Both the position numbers and the translations under genes were made by a program. The notes beneath the pieces were generated by a model that saw only the letters and a list, made by a program, of their open reading frames with translations, did no database searches and had not been told where the DNA came from. A stretch of DNA of 55,157 bases from JBBIGV01 sp037447335 (GTDB taxonomy: Bacteria > Bacteroidota > Ignavibacteria > Ignavibacteriales > Ignavibacteriaceae): NCBI GenBank assembly GCA_037447335.1, contig JBBIGV010000014.1, positions 1-55,157 on the forward strand. The letters run 5' to 3'. Positions 1 through 7,130 of this stretch are shown here, piece by piece (the stretch's first letter is position 1; the number at the start of each line of letters is the position of its first letter).

Positions 1-1
1 A

Positions 2-160
2 GATCGATTGCTTTCTGTTAGAGAAGCAGCAAGACTGCAGTCATTTCCAGATAATTATATTTTCAAAGGAGGGATTTCATCAATGCAGCAGCAAGTTGGG
101 GATGCAGTGCCGCCATTGTTGGCGAAAGCTGTGGGAAAAGCAATTAAGAAACAATTGTAA
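2..160 (+). CDS. DNA (cytosine-5-)methyltransferase, C-terminal fragment
   Basis: This is the 3' end of a gene that begins left of the window; 52 residues and a TAA stop are present. The frame carries the conserved C-terminal motifs of C5 DNA methyltransferases: SVREAARLQSFPD (motif IX region) followed by QVGDAVPPLLAKAV (motif X, usually QVGNAVPP). These motifs help form the SAM-binding core in enzymes that methylate cytosine at carbon 5. The stop codon directly abuts the stop of the convergent operon on the minus strand, which suggests one modification/defence module. The target recognition domain and catalytic PCQ motif lie outside the window, so specificity and integrity cannot be judged. 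Confidence 0.9.
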   Translation, partial: DRLLSVREAARLQSFPDNYIFKGGISSMQQQVGDAVPPLLAKAVGKAIKKQL

Positions 161-925
161 TTAAATCTCATCTAAGAAAGTTTCAAATTCATCAAAAGAT
201 AATTCACCACTAATTACTTTGCCGATTTTCAAGCGATTTTTTTTAATCCATTCTATTAATGAGATTTTAAGTTCTTTATTTGTTGAGTATTTACTAATGA
301 CCTTATTTTTAGTAATCCAAACTGCATCGTATGCTCTATAAAGCTGTTCATCAGATAAGTCTTTAGTTTCTATATTTCCTAAAACCTTGTTTATTGATTG
401 AGCAAGCATTCTAATATCTTCCCGTGTAAATTTATTTTCATCAGTATTCATCTTCTTTTCTAGCCAGCTATCAAACCTTGATTCACGATTAATTCCGGGG
501 GAATCAAATAAATAAACCCATTCACCCCAGTTTAACTTTAAGGATTTTTCTTTCGGAAAGCCAGCAAGACGAAAACAATATTCAAGATGAATTCTATTTG
601 GGCTTCTATCTTTAGCAATTAGCTTTTCAGGTGCATGAATTCTTGCATTTAACCAAAACAGATGCTTTTCTAGAGGATCAATTAGTGTAGGTTTATAAAA
701 AATATTACGCAAAATTTTTCCTAGTTCCCAGTATAAACTTACATTTCCTTTTTTAACATCATTCTTGTTTATATCAATGACTCTCTTCTTAAATTCTGTT
801 AATTCTTTTTTTAATAAATCATCTAGCTTTTTTGCTTTTTCTCTTTCTAACTCTGATGACCCAATACCTTTAGCAGATCTGTAATGGGGTTTTCCATGCT
901 GATCGTATTTTACAATTACTGCCAT
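161..925 (-). CDS. Hypothetical protein, last gene of the ATPase operon
   Basis: A 254-residue protein I do not recognise. The first 45 residues are basic and rich in Lys/Glu, consistent with a helix. A YWELGKIL stretch near residue 65 and a WGEW segment near residue 133 faintly recall the helical N-domain of DUF1016 proteins, but this is too weak for assignment. No signal peptide, membrane segment or obvious nuclease motif is visible. It starts three bases after the stop of the large GHKL ATPase gene, so it is very likely co-transcribed and functionally tied to it. Its stop codon abuts the stop of the convergent methyltransferase. It could be a DNA-binding or effector subunit of a restriction-like system (inference). 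Confidence 0.7.
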   Translation of the reverse strand: MAVIVKYDQHGKPHYRSAKGIGSSELEREKAKKLDDLLKKELTEFKKRVIDINKNDVKKGNVSLYWELGKILRNIFYKPTLIDPLEKHLFWLNARIHAPEKLIAKDRSPNRIHLEYCFRLAGFPKEKSLKLNWGEWVYLFDSPGINRESRFDSWLEKKMNTDENKFTREDIRMLAQSINKVLGNIETKDLSDEQLYRAYDAVWITKNKVISKYSTNKELKISLIEWIKKNRLKIGKVISGELSFDEFETFLDEI

Positions 926-928
926 ATT

Positions 929-3427
929 TTAACACAATTGATTTAATGCTATACCAACAATTTCATCTAAGTATCGAACAGCATCAAGAGGAGCTAAATT
1001 ATCATCTATAAAAACATCCTCGAAGGTTTCAGCAGGACCTTTGAATACTCTTTCTTCAACAGATATAAGATAAGCATGAAAAAGCATTTGCTCTCTGATA
1101 TAATTTTTACGGTAATCGTCGCCTAAATCGTCTGCTAATCTATATGAAGAATGACCTACGTTCAAAATAAAAGTATAACCTGATGCACGATCCCCTTCTA
1201 CCCAAGAACGCTTACCATTTTCTGGTGCATCGCTTTCATCAAGATTTTTAAAGATTGACATTCCTGTTGGATCAACACCACAATAGAAAGGAATTGCTTT
1301 TTTAGCTCCCAGATGCTCACCGATATTTTTATTTAATTCAGGATAATTTTCTGCTGCTCTTATGCTGAAAAAAAATTCACATTTTCTCTCTTTCGCTTCA
1401 GGAGGTTCATCATCGAAAATGCTGCCAAAAATTTCCTCAGATATTTTTAATTCATTTACTACAAAGTCTCTATCTGTTAAAGCAGGCAATTCAAAACTTC
1501 GATGTGAAATAAGTTTATTCAATTCTTTAACATCTTGCGTTGGACTTTTTGCCTTACGGACCACCATATCAAGATTAATTTTAAGTAGTATTGATGTATT
1601 ACTGGTAATCTTAAAATGAACATTTCTAATGCTTTCGCCTTTTTCAACTCTCCTAGATTGGGGTCGAGGGAAAAGCGGATAATAGCTTGTAACAGTAACT
1701 GGCTCTTTAGGTTTAATCGGTGGGTCCATTCCTATCCACAGCATACGAGAAACTTGGTGAATTTGCTCATTAGAATTGTTATTAACAACCCTCGCTCTGA
1801 TAAGTACGCCCTCACCATTTATAAAATCGGCAGGAGTTATTTCAAACAATACTTTTTCATTTTGTAAAGAACTTGTATTGAGATCAATTTCCTTTTTCAA
1901 TAAAATATTATCTGGACGATTTCTCTGTTCTGCAGTTATTTCTAACCTTATGAATTGTGGTTTATCGGTATTGTTCTTAATTCCATAAATAATTGGCCCT
2001 ATTTTATCTCCCATCTCAACACGGGTTGTTAGTGGATTAGGCAGCGTAAATGTCTCTATGGATATCTCCACTGCCTTTTTTGGATTTCCAACTGAAAATT
2101 CTGTGGGCAACCCCAATTTATCCGCTTTTTCATTTAATTCTTTTAAGGTATCAAGCATATCTTGCCGGGCTTTAGCTTCTGGACTTTGAGTTCTAAGTCC
2201 TAACTGTTTATGAAATTCCTCTATGTGACTTCTAAGGATAGCTCGAACTTGACCTATTGTTCCACCTCCTCTTCCTCTTGAACCAACGAAACCATAATGA
2301 GTTGGTGATTCCTTCTCTTCAAATAATTCTTCCAAATCAGGTTCTAGAATAACATACCCTAAAAAATTCTTTTGAATTTTATGATGCAAAGACATCCCTT
2401 TTGAAATACTGCCAATTTTCATTCTTTTTCTTTGAACCCATATTTCACGAAATTCTTCTTCAATTGGATTTGGTGCTACAATAAATTTTAAATGTTTAAT
2501 CCGTTTTACTGAAGAGTTTACCACTACATTAACATTTTTCTTCTCATAAACACGGAATCCATTCGCTTTATCTTTGGCTCCCAAAAATGATTTCAATGGT
2601 TCTGTTAATGTAATTTGCTTTTCCTGCTTATCAATCTTGAGTAGTATTTTTGCTTCATATTCAATGATCTCCCACCAGGTTTCTTCTATCATACGAGAAA
2701 ACATTTCTGCATATTCAGCTCCATCTGCATGATCAAAAGACTTTTTGAAAGAATCTATTATTTCATCATTCACGTTGAGAATGGTAATTCTTGTCCCAGG
2801 TACTGCAAGAGGTTTTAAAACTCCCTCCGTACTTTCTGCAATAAAGTTATTAGCTTTTTCTTCTTCAAAAACTTTTTTTCTTTGTTTTAATTGTGTGCCT
2901 ATAATTTTTCTATCAAATGCTATATACTTATTATCATCAGATCTAAGAGAGTCAACAAGAATAGAATAATCATTTGACGCACCTTGGAAAATTAATTTCC
3001 CACGACCAAAAAAACCGGGTCCAATATTCCCACCAGATTCAAACCTAGTAAGGAAACGTGCAAGCCGCTGGTCAGCATTCTCTTCGCCAAGTAATCCTTC
3101 AGCAGATTTCTTCTCTATTTCTTCAACTGATAAAATATCTCCTGTAAGCCCGGTTGTACCTTCATCCCAAAAAGTTAAAGCATATTTTCCTTTAATCTTG
3201 AACAGCTCGAAACAGCATTTCCAATTTGTCTTGCAGGCTTTAACTTCATCTTGTAATAATCTTGCACCAAAGGCATTTTGAATGGCATCTTTCTGAACAC
3301 CATGTGCTAATCCTTTAGCGGGATCACTTTCATATTCTCTAATGACCTGTTCAACCTGTTGTTTGTCGTTTTGAGGCATATGAGCATATTCCAATTCCTC
3401 AAAATTTGACTTTATTCCATCTTCCAT
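929..3427 (-). CDS. Large GHKL-type ATPase, MORC/MutL-like
   Basis: An 832-residue protein with the signature order of GHKL ATPases. A helix with QKDAIQNAF near residue 45 fits the N box (ATP/Mg binding). FWDEGTTGLTGD near residue 86 fits the G1 box (DxGxG-like). GPGFFGRGKLIFQGAS near residue 135 fits the G2 lid, and PGTRITILNV near residue 210 fits the G3 position. The remaining 600 residues are not recognised; a Gly/Arg patch (GSRGRGGG) lies near residue 383. The layout suits the prokaryotic MORC/MutL-like ATPases known from restriction-modification contexts, and a C5 methyltransferase is adjacent here. The ATG follows a GAGGGAAA ribosome-binding site. Specific subfamily and activity are inferred. 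Confidence 0.75.
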   Translation of the reverse strand: MEDGIKSNFEELEYAHMPQNDKQQVEQVIREYESDPAKGLAHGVQKDAIQNAFGARLLQDEVKACKTNWKCCFELFKIKGKYALTFWDEGTTGLTGDILSVEEIEKKSAEGLLGEENADQRLARFLTRFESGGNIGPGFFGRGKLIFQGASNDYSILVDSLRSDDNKYIAFDRKIIGTQLKQRKKVFEEEKANNFIAESTEGVLKPLAVPGTRITILNVNDEIIDSFKKSFDHADGAEYAEMFSRMIEETWWEIIEYEAKILLKIDKQEKQITLTEPLKSFLGAKDKANGFRVYEKKNVNVVVNSSVKRIKHLKFIVAPNPIEEEFREIWVQRKRMKIGSISKGMSLHHKIQKNFLGYVILEPDLEELFEEKESPTHYGFVGSRGRGGGTIGQVRAILRSHIEEFHKQLGLRTQSPEAKARQDMLDTLKELNEKADKLGLPTEFSVGNPKKAVEISIETFTLPNPLTTRVEMGDKIGPIIYGIKNNTDKPQFIRLEITAEQRNRPDNILLKKEIDLNTSSLQNEKVLFEITPADFINGEGVLIRARVVNNNSNEQIHQVSRMLWIGMDPPIKPKEPVTVTSYYPLFPRPQSRRVEKGESIRNVHFKITSNTSILLKINLDMVVRKAKSPTQDVKELNKLISHRSFELPALTDRDFVVNELKISEEIFGSIFDDEPPEAKERKCEFFFSIRAAENYPELNKNIGEHLGAKKAIPFYCGVDPTGMSIFKNLDESDAPENGKRSWVEGDRASGYTFILNVGHSSYRLADDLGDDYRKNYIREQMLFHAYLISVEERVFKGPAETFEDVFIDDNLAPLDAVRYLDEIVGIALNQLC

Positions 3428-3443
3428 TTTTAATTTCCCTCTA

Positions 3444-3776
3444 TTAGTTTCCCTTAAATAATTTTATAGTATAGTCAGGGTTATACTGTATTGGTTGAGT
3501 ATTGATATCTGTAAATGCAACAGAATCAATATCTAAAAAATGCATTCTCAAAATTTGCTCTTCTTTCTCTCTTTTTATTTTGAGTATTACTCCATTTATT
3601 GATGTTAGATACTTCAATTCATTCTTTTCATCAGCAACCCATAGCTCTTTAGCACCAAAGTACTTGTTATTAATTATAACATCATAACCCTGCCTTTCCA
3701 GTTCTTCAACTACAATTATTATTGTAATTTGATCTGGTTCATTTCTGACTGCATCGAAGATTTTTTGTATGTTCAT
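3444..3776 (-). CDS. Small hypothetical protein (110 aa) of the ATPase operon
   Basis: A 110-residue soluble protein without a recognised domain. It begins with a short amphipathic helix and continues with alternating charged and hydrophobic stretches (EELERQGYDVIINNKYFGAKELWV) that suggest an alpha/beta fold. Its ATG overlaps the TGA of the upstream 68-residue gene (ATGA), and the ATPase gene starts 16 bases after its stop, so translational coupling in a single transcript is likely. It may be a partner subunit of the ATPase system; no function can be assigned from sequence alone. Confidence 0.65.
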   Translation of the reverse strand: MNIQKIFDAVRNEPDQITIIIVVEELERQGYDVIINNKYFGAKELWVADEKNELKYLTSINGVILKIKREKEEQILRMHFLDIDSVAFTDINTQPIQYNPDYTIKLFKGN

Positions 3777-3979
3777 TTAATTATCTCCGTATTCTCAATA
3801 TCCTCTATTGAAACAAGTTGCTGCTGCGGAAACGCAAGCTTAATATTAAGCGGTTGAATATATACCCTGTTTGTAAATTCGTTATAATTAACCACTTTGA
3901 AGATCTGTTTTGCTTCTGCTTCATTCAGTGGCTTAATGAATTTTATTGGTTTTGACAAATCAAATTTTCTTTGTTTCAT
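3773..3979 (-). CDS. Small hypothetical protein (68 aa) of the ATPase operon
   Basis: A 68-residue protein of unknown family. The reading frame sits 12 bases downstream of vapC and overlaps the next gene by four bases, which supports it as a real gene within the operon. Short beta-prone blocks (IKFIKPL, VYIQPLNIKLAF, QLVSIEDI) suggest a small beta barrel or SH3-like fold, but this is only an impression from residue pattern. Confidence 0.55.
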   Translation of the reverse strand: MKQRKFDLSKPIKFIKPLNEAEAKQIFKVVNYNEFTNRVYIQPLNIKLAFPQQQLVSIEDIENTEIIK

Positions 3980-3991
3980 AATTTTATTCCT

Positions 3992-4390
3992 TTATAACCA
4001 AATAATTTTAATCTCTCCCTCAAGTGCCTTAAATTCTTTATCCCCTGTAACCAACTGTGCTTTTTTCATCTTTGCCAAAGCAGCGGCAAAAGCATCAGCA
4101 TAAGAAATTTTGTGATAAGCTTTGTACTGTGCTGCCTGCAGAGTTAGTTCTTTATTTGCTTCAACTATTGTAATGGGATACCGGGCAAATGTGTTTTTAT
4201 ACAACTCCGCTCTTTCTTTTCCTCCTTCTCTTAAAGCAATATAATACATCTCTCCCCAGTTAATAACACATAAAAAAAGTTCAGCCTGGTCATTCAAAGC
4301 TTTCTTTAAAATATCTCCAACTTCATCCACACCTTTTTCTCTTTCTGCATATGCTAAAAGAGAATAGCTGTCTAACACATATCGCCTCAT
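3992..4390 (-). CDS. vapC: PIN-domain toxin, VapC family
   Basis: A 132-residue PIN-domain protein. The four acidic positions expected for the metal-dependent RNase site are visible: Asp7 in RRYVLDSYSLLAY, the Glu in NWGEMYY near residue 58, the Asp in SYADAFAAALA near residue 100, and the Asp in TGDKEF near residue 117. VapC toxins cleave RNA, often tRNA, and are held inactive by the cognate VapB. The ATG overlaps the stop of the upstream AbrB-type antitoxin (ATGA), the normal VapBC arrangement. Length is typical. Unusually, the pair is followed by the ATPase operon with only 12 bases between. Confidence 0.9.
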   Translation of the reverse strand: MRRYVLDSYSLLAYAEREKGVDEVGDILKKALNDQAELFLCVINWGEMYYIALREGGKERAELYKNTFARYPITIVEANKELTLQAAQYKAYHKISYADAFAAALAKMKKAQLVTGDKEFKALEGEIKIIWL

Positions 4391-4617
4391 AATTCTCGTT
4401 CTTTCTTTTTTTCCTCCATCAATGCTTTTAGAAGCTTTCCGCCTGTCCCGAGAAAACCTTTATTAGCATCAATAATTTCAGGCGTAACAGGAATAATCTT
4501 TATTCCATCTTTCTCCTCAAAGAAATTAATCCTGGTTCCCGGTTTAATCCCATACTTTCTCCTCATCTTTGAGGGGATCACTAATTGTCCTTTTGTAGTT
4601 ACATATCCTGTTTCCAT
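4387..4617 (-). CDS. vapB: AbrB/VapB-type antitoxin
   Basis: A 76-residue protein with an N-terminal swapped-hairpin AbrB domain: VTTKGQLVIPSKMRRKYGI followed by PGTRINFFEEKDGIKIIPV. The C-terminal tail (GGKLLKALMEEKKKEREL) is the expected toxin-binding helix. VapB neutralises VapC and usually represses its own promoter as the complex. An AAGGAT ribosome-binding site precedes the ATG. This is the only intact copy of three related antitoxins here; the other two (near 4777-5030 and 5822-6167) are damaged in the tail that is complete in this one. As first gene of the operon it may set expression of the downstream ATPase genes (inference). Confidence 0.9.
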   Translation of the reverse strand: METGYVTTKGQLVIPSKMRRKYGIKPGTRINFFEEKDGIKIIPVTPEIIDANKGFLGTGGKLLKALMEEKKKEREL

Positions 4618-4776
4618 TACTTATAAATCCTTTTTGTAATATTTTCTTTACAAAGTTAGAAATTATATAAATGTAAGTCAAATATATTTTGTAAGACAAA
4701 AATTTTTTAGTGGGATATTGTTGTTTTATGCCCGTTTTTGCAATAATAATTTTGTAATGCAGCTTGGTATCTTATC

Positions 4777-5030
4777 TCACAACTCCCTTTCTCTCTTCCG
4801 TCAAAGCCGGGTCTTCGACTTCTCCTCCATCAAAGCTTTCAACAACTTCTCTTCATTCCCAAAACACCTGCATTTACTTTAATCTCTTCAGCAGTAAAAA
4901 GAGGTATGATTCGGATACCATCTTCTTCAACCTTAAACTTTACTTTCCTTCCGGGATGGAGTCGATACTTCTTCCGCGGCTTTGCGGGAATAGTTACTCT
5001 GCCGTTGGATGTTAGTTTTACAAATTTCAT
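4777..5030 (-). pseudogene. Degraded AbrB/VapB antitoxin, copy 2
   Basis: The first 50 residues are an intact AbrB domain (LTSNGRVTIPAKPRKKYRLHPG, shown here in part: GRVTIPAKPRKKYRLHPG). After GVLG the frame shifts and stops after MKRSC. In the next frame the expected tail reappears as EEKLLKALMEEK, then a short palindrome (4800-4819) with an in-frame stop splits it from the final KREREL. Compared with the intact copy at 4387-4617, one frameshift and one small insertion therefore inactivate the toxin-binding tail. No PIN toxin follows. The ATG overlaps the end of the DUF1016 remnant. A 63-residue DNA-binding fragment could still be made. Confidence 0.8.
4800..4819. repeat. Small palindromic insertion in antitoxin copy 2
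   Basis: GTCAAAG and CTTCGAC arms (6 of 7 pairs) around a CCGGGT loop. It sits between the codons for EEK and KREREL of the antitoxin tail, where the intact copy has no extra bases. Confidence 0.55.
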
Positions 5031-5648
5031 TCAATCTCCAGACGTTTTTTAGAGACTTCAATTGCTTTATGCAGCTTTTGCTGCAGAAGTTTTTTATCAG
5101 GCAGCTCTGTAAGGTACTCTGCTACTTTTATTCCTGATTTATCTAGCTGCAGCAATTCGATCTGAAAGTTTATCTTTTTCACTAAGTGCTTTAAGTTCTT
5201 GTTTAATCAGCTTGGCCGGCTTTCTGGAAATTGCCGTTCTTTCAAAAAGCATACTGTTTATTCTTTCTCTCAGTCGGCGGACACTCCAGTGTTCTATACG
5301 GCACATTTGAAGGTAAAATTCTCTTTTAAGGTCCTTCTTAACATAAATCAATTCTTTGATGTGTGACCATGATAATTCTCCCGACAGTGTAGAGATAATT
5401 TGAAAGTCAGGAAAAGTCTCTACAGTGTAGAGACAATTCCACAATTGTTGTTTACTCCAGCCTTTTCCGTAAGACTCTATAAGTCTTTTTGAAAGTGAGG
5501 AGATAATTTCTTCCCCGTATTTGGCACGTTTGCTCTTTAATACATCATCTTTTATTCTTTTACCAATTTTCCAATTAAGAATTGTCAACGTTGAATTTAC
5601 AGTATAAGCAACCAGTGATCTGCTTTCGTTTATTAAAGAAGCAATATC
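5027..5648 (-). pseudogene. DUF1016 (YhcG-type) nuclease remnant with core deleted
   Basis: The N-terminal DUF1016 helical domain is clear: from DIASLINESRS (start near 5648) through ILNWKIGKRI, AKYGEEIISSLSKRL, LSWSHIKELIYVKKD and EHWSVRRLRERINSMLFERT. The frame then stops after LSDRIAAAR. In the next frame the extreme C-terminus of the same family follows at once: IELLQLDKSGIKVAEYLTEL and then LLQQKLHKAIE. The PD-(D/E)XK nuclease core of about 140 residues expected between them is missing, so an internal deletion that also shifted the frame is the simplest explanation. No good ATG start exists upstream; only an in-frame GTG is present. A 149-residue product from an ATG at 5588 is possible but would lack the catalytic site. 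Confidence 0.8.
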
Positions 5649-5821
5649 TTTAAATAAAGTGTCGGTCTTTGTCAGTTGCTGTTTTTTTATTTGATTAAGT
5701 TTTTTGTTGTTTTGAATTTATTGAATTGGTGTTTTGCACTGTATACAAACTTAACCACATCAATTCACTTCCTCAACCCCGCCTTTGCAAATATCATTTT
5801 GTAAAAAATTAAGCAGCCTTA
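5649..5821. other. Non-coding stretch between DUF1016 remnant and antitoxin copy 3
   Basis: No gene is visible. The DUF1016 frame stays open upstream to about 5760 without an ATG, ending in a T-rich run near 5685-5710. The segment near 5780-5820 resembles the sequence just beyond antitoxin copy 2 (around 4730-4776): both hold GCTGC, ACAAAAT, a TTGCAAA element and a CGGG run in the same order. This points to an old duplication of the antitoxin together with its 3' flank. Confidence 0.5.
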
Positions 5822-5860
5822 TCACAACTCCCTCTCCCTCTTCTTTTCCTCCATCACTTG

Positions 5861-5888
5861 AGGGGGCGTAGTCAGCGACGAAGCCCCT
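5861..5888. repeat. REP-like palindrome in antitoxin copy 3
   Basis: A 28-base imperfect palindrome with AGGGG(G)C at one end and (A)GCCCCT at the other, and GTC/GAC pairs inside. It replaces part of the antitoxin tail coding sequence. Confidence 0.55.
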
Positions 5889-5913
5889 AAGATTTCTGCA
5901 GTTTTCCCTTTTT

Positions 5914-5931
5914 ACCAGGCTTTTGCCTGGT
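5914..5931. repeat. Perfect 7-bp hairpin in antitoxin copy 3
   Basis: ACCAGGC, a four-T loop, then GCCTGGT. It lies directly after the antitoxin GVFGM segment. There is no T-run in the correct place for a terminator on either strand. Confidence 0.6.
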
Positions 5932-5960
5932 CATTCCAAAAACACCTGCATTTGCTTTTA

Positions 5961-6015
5961 CCCTGTTAGATAAATTAGTCATGAATTACTTTTAAGAGAT
6001 ATTAATCTAACGGGG
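5961..6015. repeat. 55-bp MITE-like inverted-repeat element
   Basis: Terminal arms CCCTGTTAGAT and ATCTAACGGGG match at 10 of 11 positions and flank an AT-rich 33-base centre. Comparison with antitoxin copy 2, which is uninterrupted at this point, shows the element as an insertion between EEI and the KANAG codons. No clear target duplication is visible. Confidence 0.55.
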
Positions 6016-6320
6016 TGAATCTCTTCTGATGTTGCGAGTGGAATAATTGTAATTCCATCTTTTTCAACTTCGAATTTTACTTTTCTTCTAGGATGGAGCC
6101 CATACTTCTTCCGCAGCTTTGCGGGAAATGATCTTCTGTCGTTTGTCGTTAGTTTGGAGATTTTCATAAAAGTAAAATAAGAAATTATTGGGAAATGAGA
6201 GACGGGAGGCAGGTGGTTGGAGGTGGGTTGTTGTGTCTTAATTAAACTTCAGATTTCAGTATTCCTAGTTCGAAATTCTGCTGATTAACGAATGAAGATT
6301 TAAGATTTATGCTTTAATCC

Positions 6321-6348
6321 GGCATCCGGTATCCGCTATCCGGCATCC
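6321..6348. repeat. Heptanucleotide tandem repeat
   Basis: Four units close to GGCATCC (GGCATCC, GGTATCC, GCTATCC, GGCATCC) lie in the gene-free stretch between the antitoxin remnants and msrB. Nothing else is recognisable in the surrounding 6168-6411 interval. Confidence 0.7.
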
Positions 6349-6411
6349 GTTATTTAAAGATTGATGATTAACAATTTGAGATTTATGAAGCGCATAAAAA
6401 ATCGGCTGTTT

Positions 6412-6957
6412 TCAATCTTCACCTGCTTTATTAAATTTTAATGAAACAGAATTTATGCAGTACCTCTGCCCTGTTGGCTGGGGTCCGTCATCAAAAACAT
6501 GACCCAGATGCCCGCCGCACTTTGCACACATAACTTCTGTTCTTATCATACCATGACTGAAATCTTTTTCAAGAATAATATTTTTATCCGATACCGGCGC
6601 CCAATAGCTGGGCCAGCCTGAACCGGATTCATATTTTGTTTCTGAAGAAAAAAGTTCATTACCGCAGCCTGCACAGAGATAAATTCCTTTTTCATTGTGC
6701 TTGTAATATTTTCCTGTGAAGGCTCTTTCGGTAGCTTTCTCCCGCAATACACAATATTCTTCTTCAGAAAGAATTTCTTTCCACTCATTTTCATTTTTAT
6801 TCATTTCAGTCTCCGGTTGTTTTTCAAATTCTGTTGAGGTAGTGTCCTGCGGTGTTACCTCGCTGTTCACCTGTACGGTATATGTAACATTCAGCAGCAG
6901 TTTCCACGTCAGGTAAGCGAGCAGGACTAACCCGATCAACAATAATGATGCTTTCAT
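6412..6957 (-). CDS. msrB: Peptide-methionine (R)-S-oxide reductase, membrane-anchored
   Basis: A 181-residue MsrB that reduces the R form of methionine sulfoxide in proteins. The zinc-binding CxxC pairs (CAGCGNELF and CAKCGGHLGH), the SGSGWPSYW substrate motif and the catalytic cysteine in RYCINSVSLKF (about residue 167) are all present. Residues 4-22 form a hydrophobic helix without a clear cleavage site, followed by a 30-residue polar linker, so the enzyme is probably tethered on the periplasmic side. Cytosolic MsrB proteins lack this leader. It stands alone, divergent from the TonB receptor gene. Confidence 0.95.
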   Translation of the reverse strand: MKASLLLIGLVLLAYLTWKLLLNVTYTVQVNSEVTPQDTTSTEFEKQPETEMNKNENEWKEILSEEEYCVLREKATERAFTGKYYKHNEKGIYLCAGCGNELFSSETKYESGSGWPSYWAPVSDKNIILEKDFSHGMIRTEVMCAKCGGHLGHVFDDGPQPTGQRYCINSVSLKFNKAGED

Positions 6958-7130
6958 TTTCTTTACTAAGTTTTTAACTATTTAAATTTAATCAGCCGGC
7001 TGTTTGAAACATAATCCAAAATTTTTCAAAGCGTAGTGAAATCCGTCACATATGCTTCCGGATTACACTAATAACCAGAATGATTTTCCTTATCTTAACA
7101 CTGTGATTTAATATAATTAAGGAGGAGAAT

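Larger units (their letters stand above)
5822..6167 (-). pseudogene. Degraded AbrB/VapB antitoxin, copy 3
   Basis: The AbrB domain is recognisable at the start (PAKLRKKYGLHPRRKVKFEV), but GRVTIP has become DRRSFP. After TSEEI the gene is interrupted by a 55-bp inverted-repeat element (5961-6015). Beyond it the antitoxin resumes as KANAGVFGM, is interrupted again by palindromes at 5914-5931 and 5861-5888, and ends with VMEEKKREREL and a TGA. Three insertions in one small gene make it non-functional as a full antitoxin. No toxin gene follows. Confidence 0.75.

Noticed and set aside
161..925. 254-residue protein as a second DUF1016 family member
   Set aside because: Only short patches (YWELGKIL, WGEW) look alike; the diagnostic LSWSH and WSVRxLxRQI motifs are absent.
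5914..5931. Perfect hairpin ACCAGGC/GCCTGGT as a terminator
   Set aside because: No T-run follows in either direction, and it lies within an antitoxin remnant; it is better seen as a palindromic insertion.
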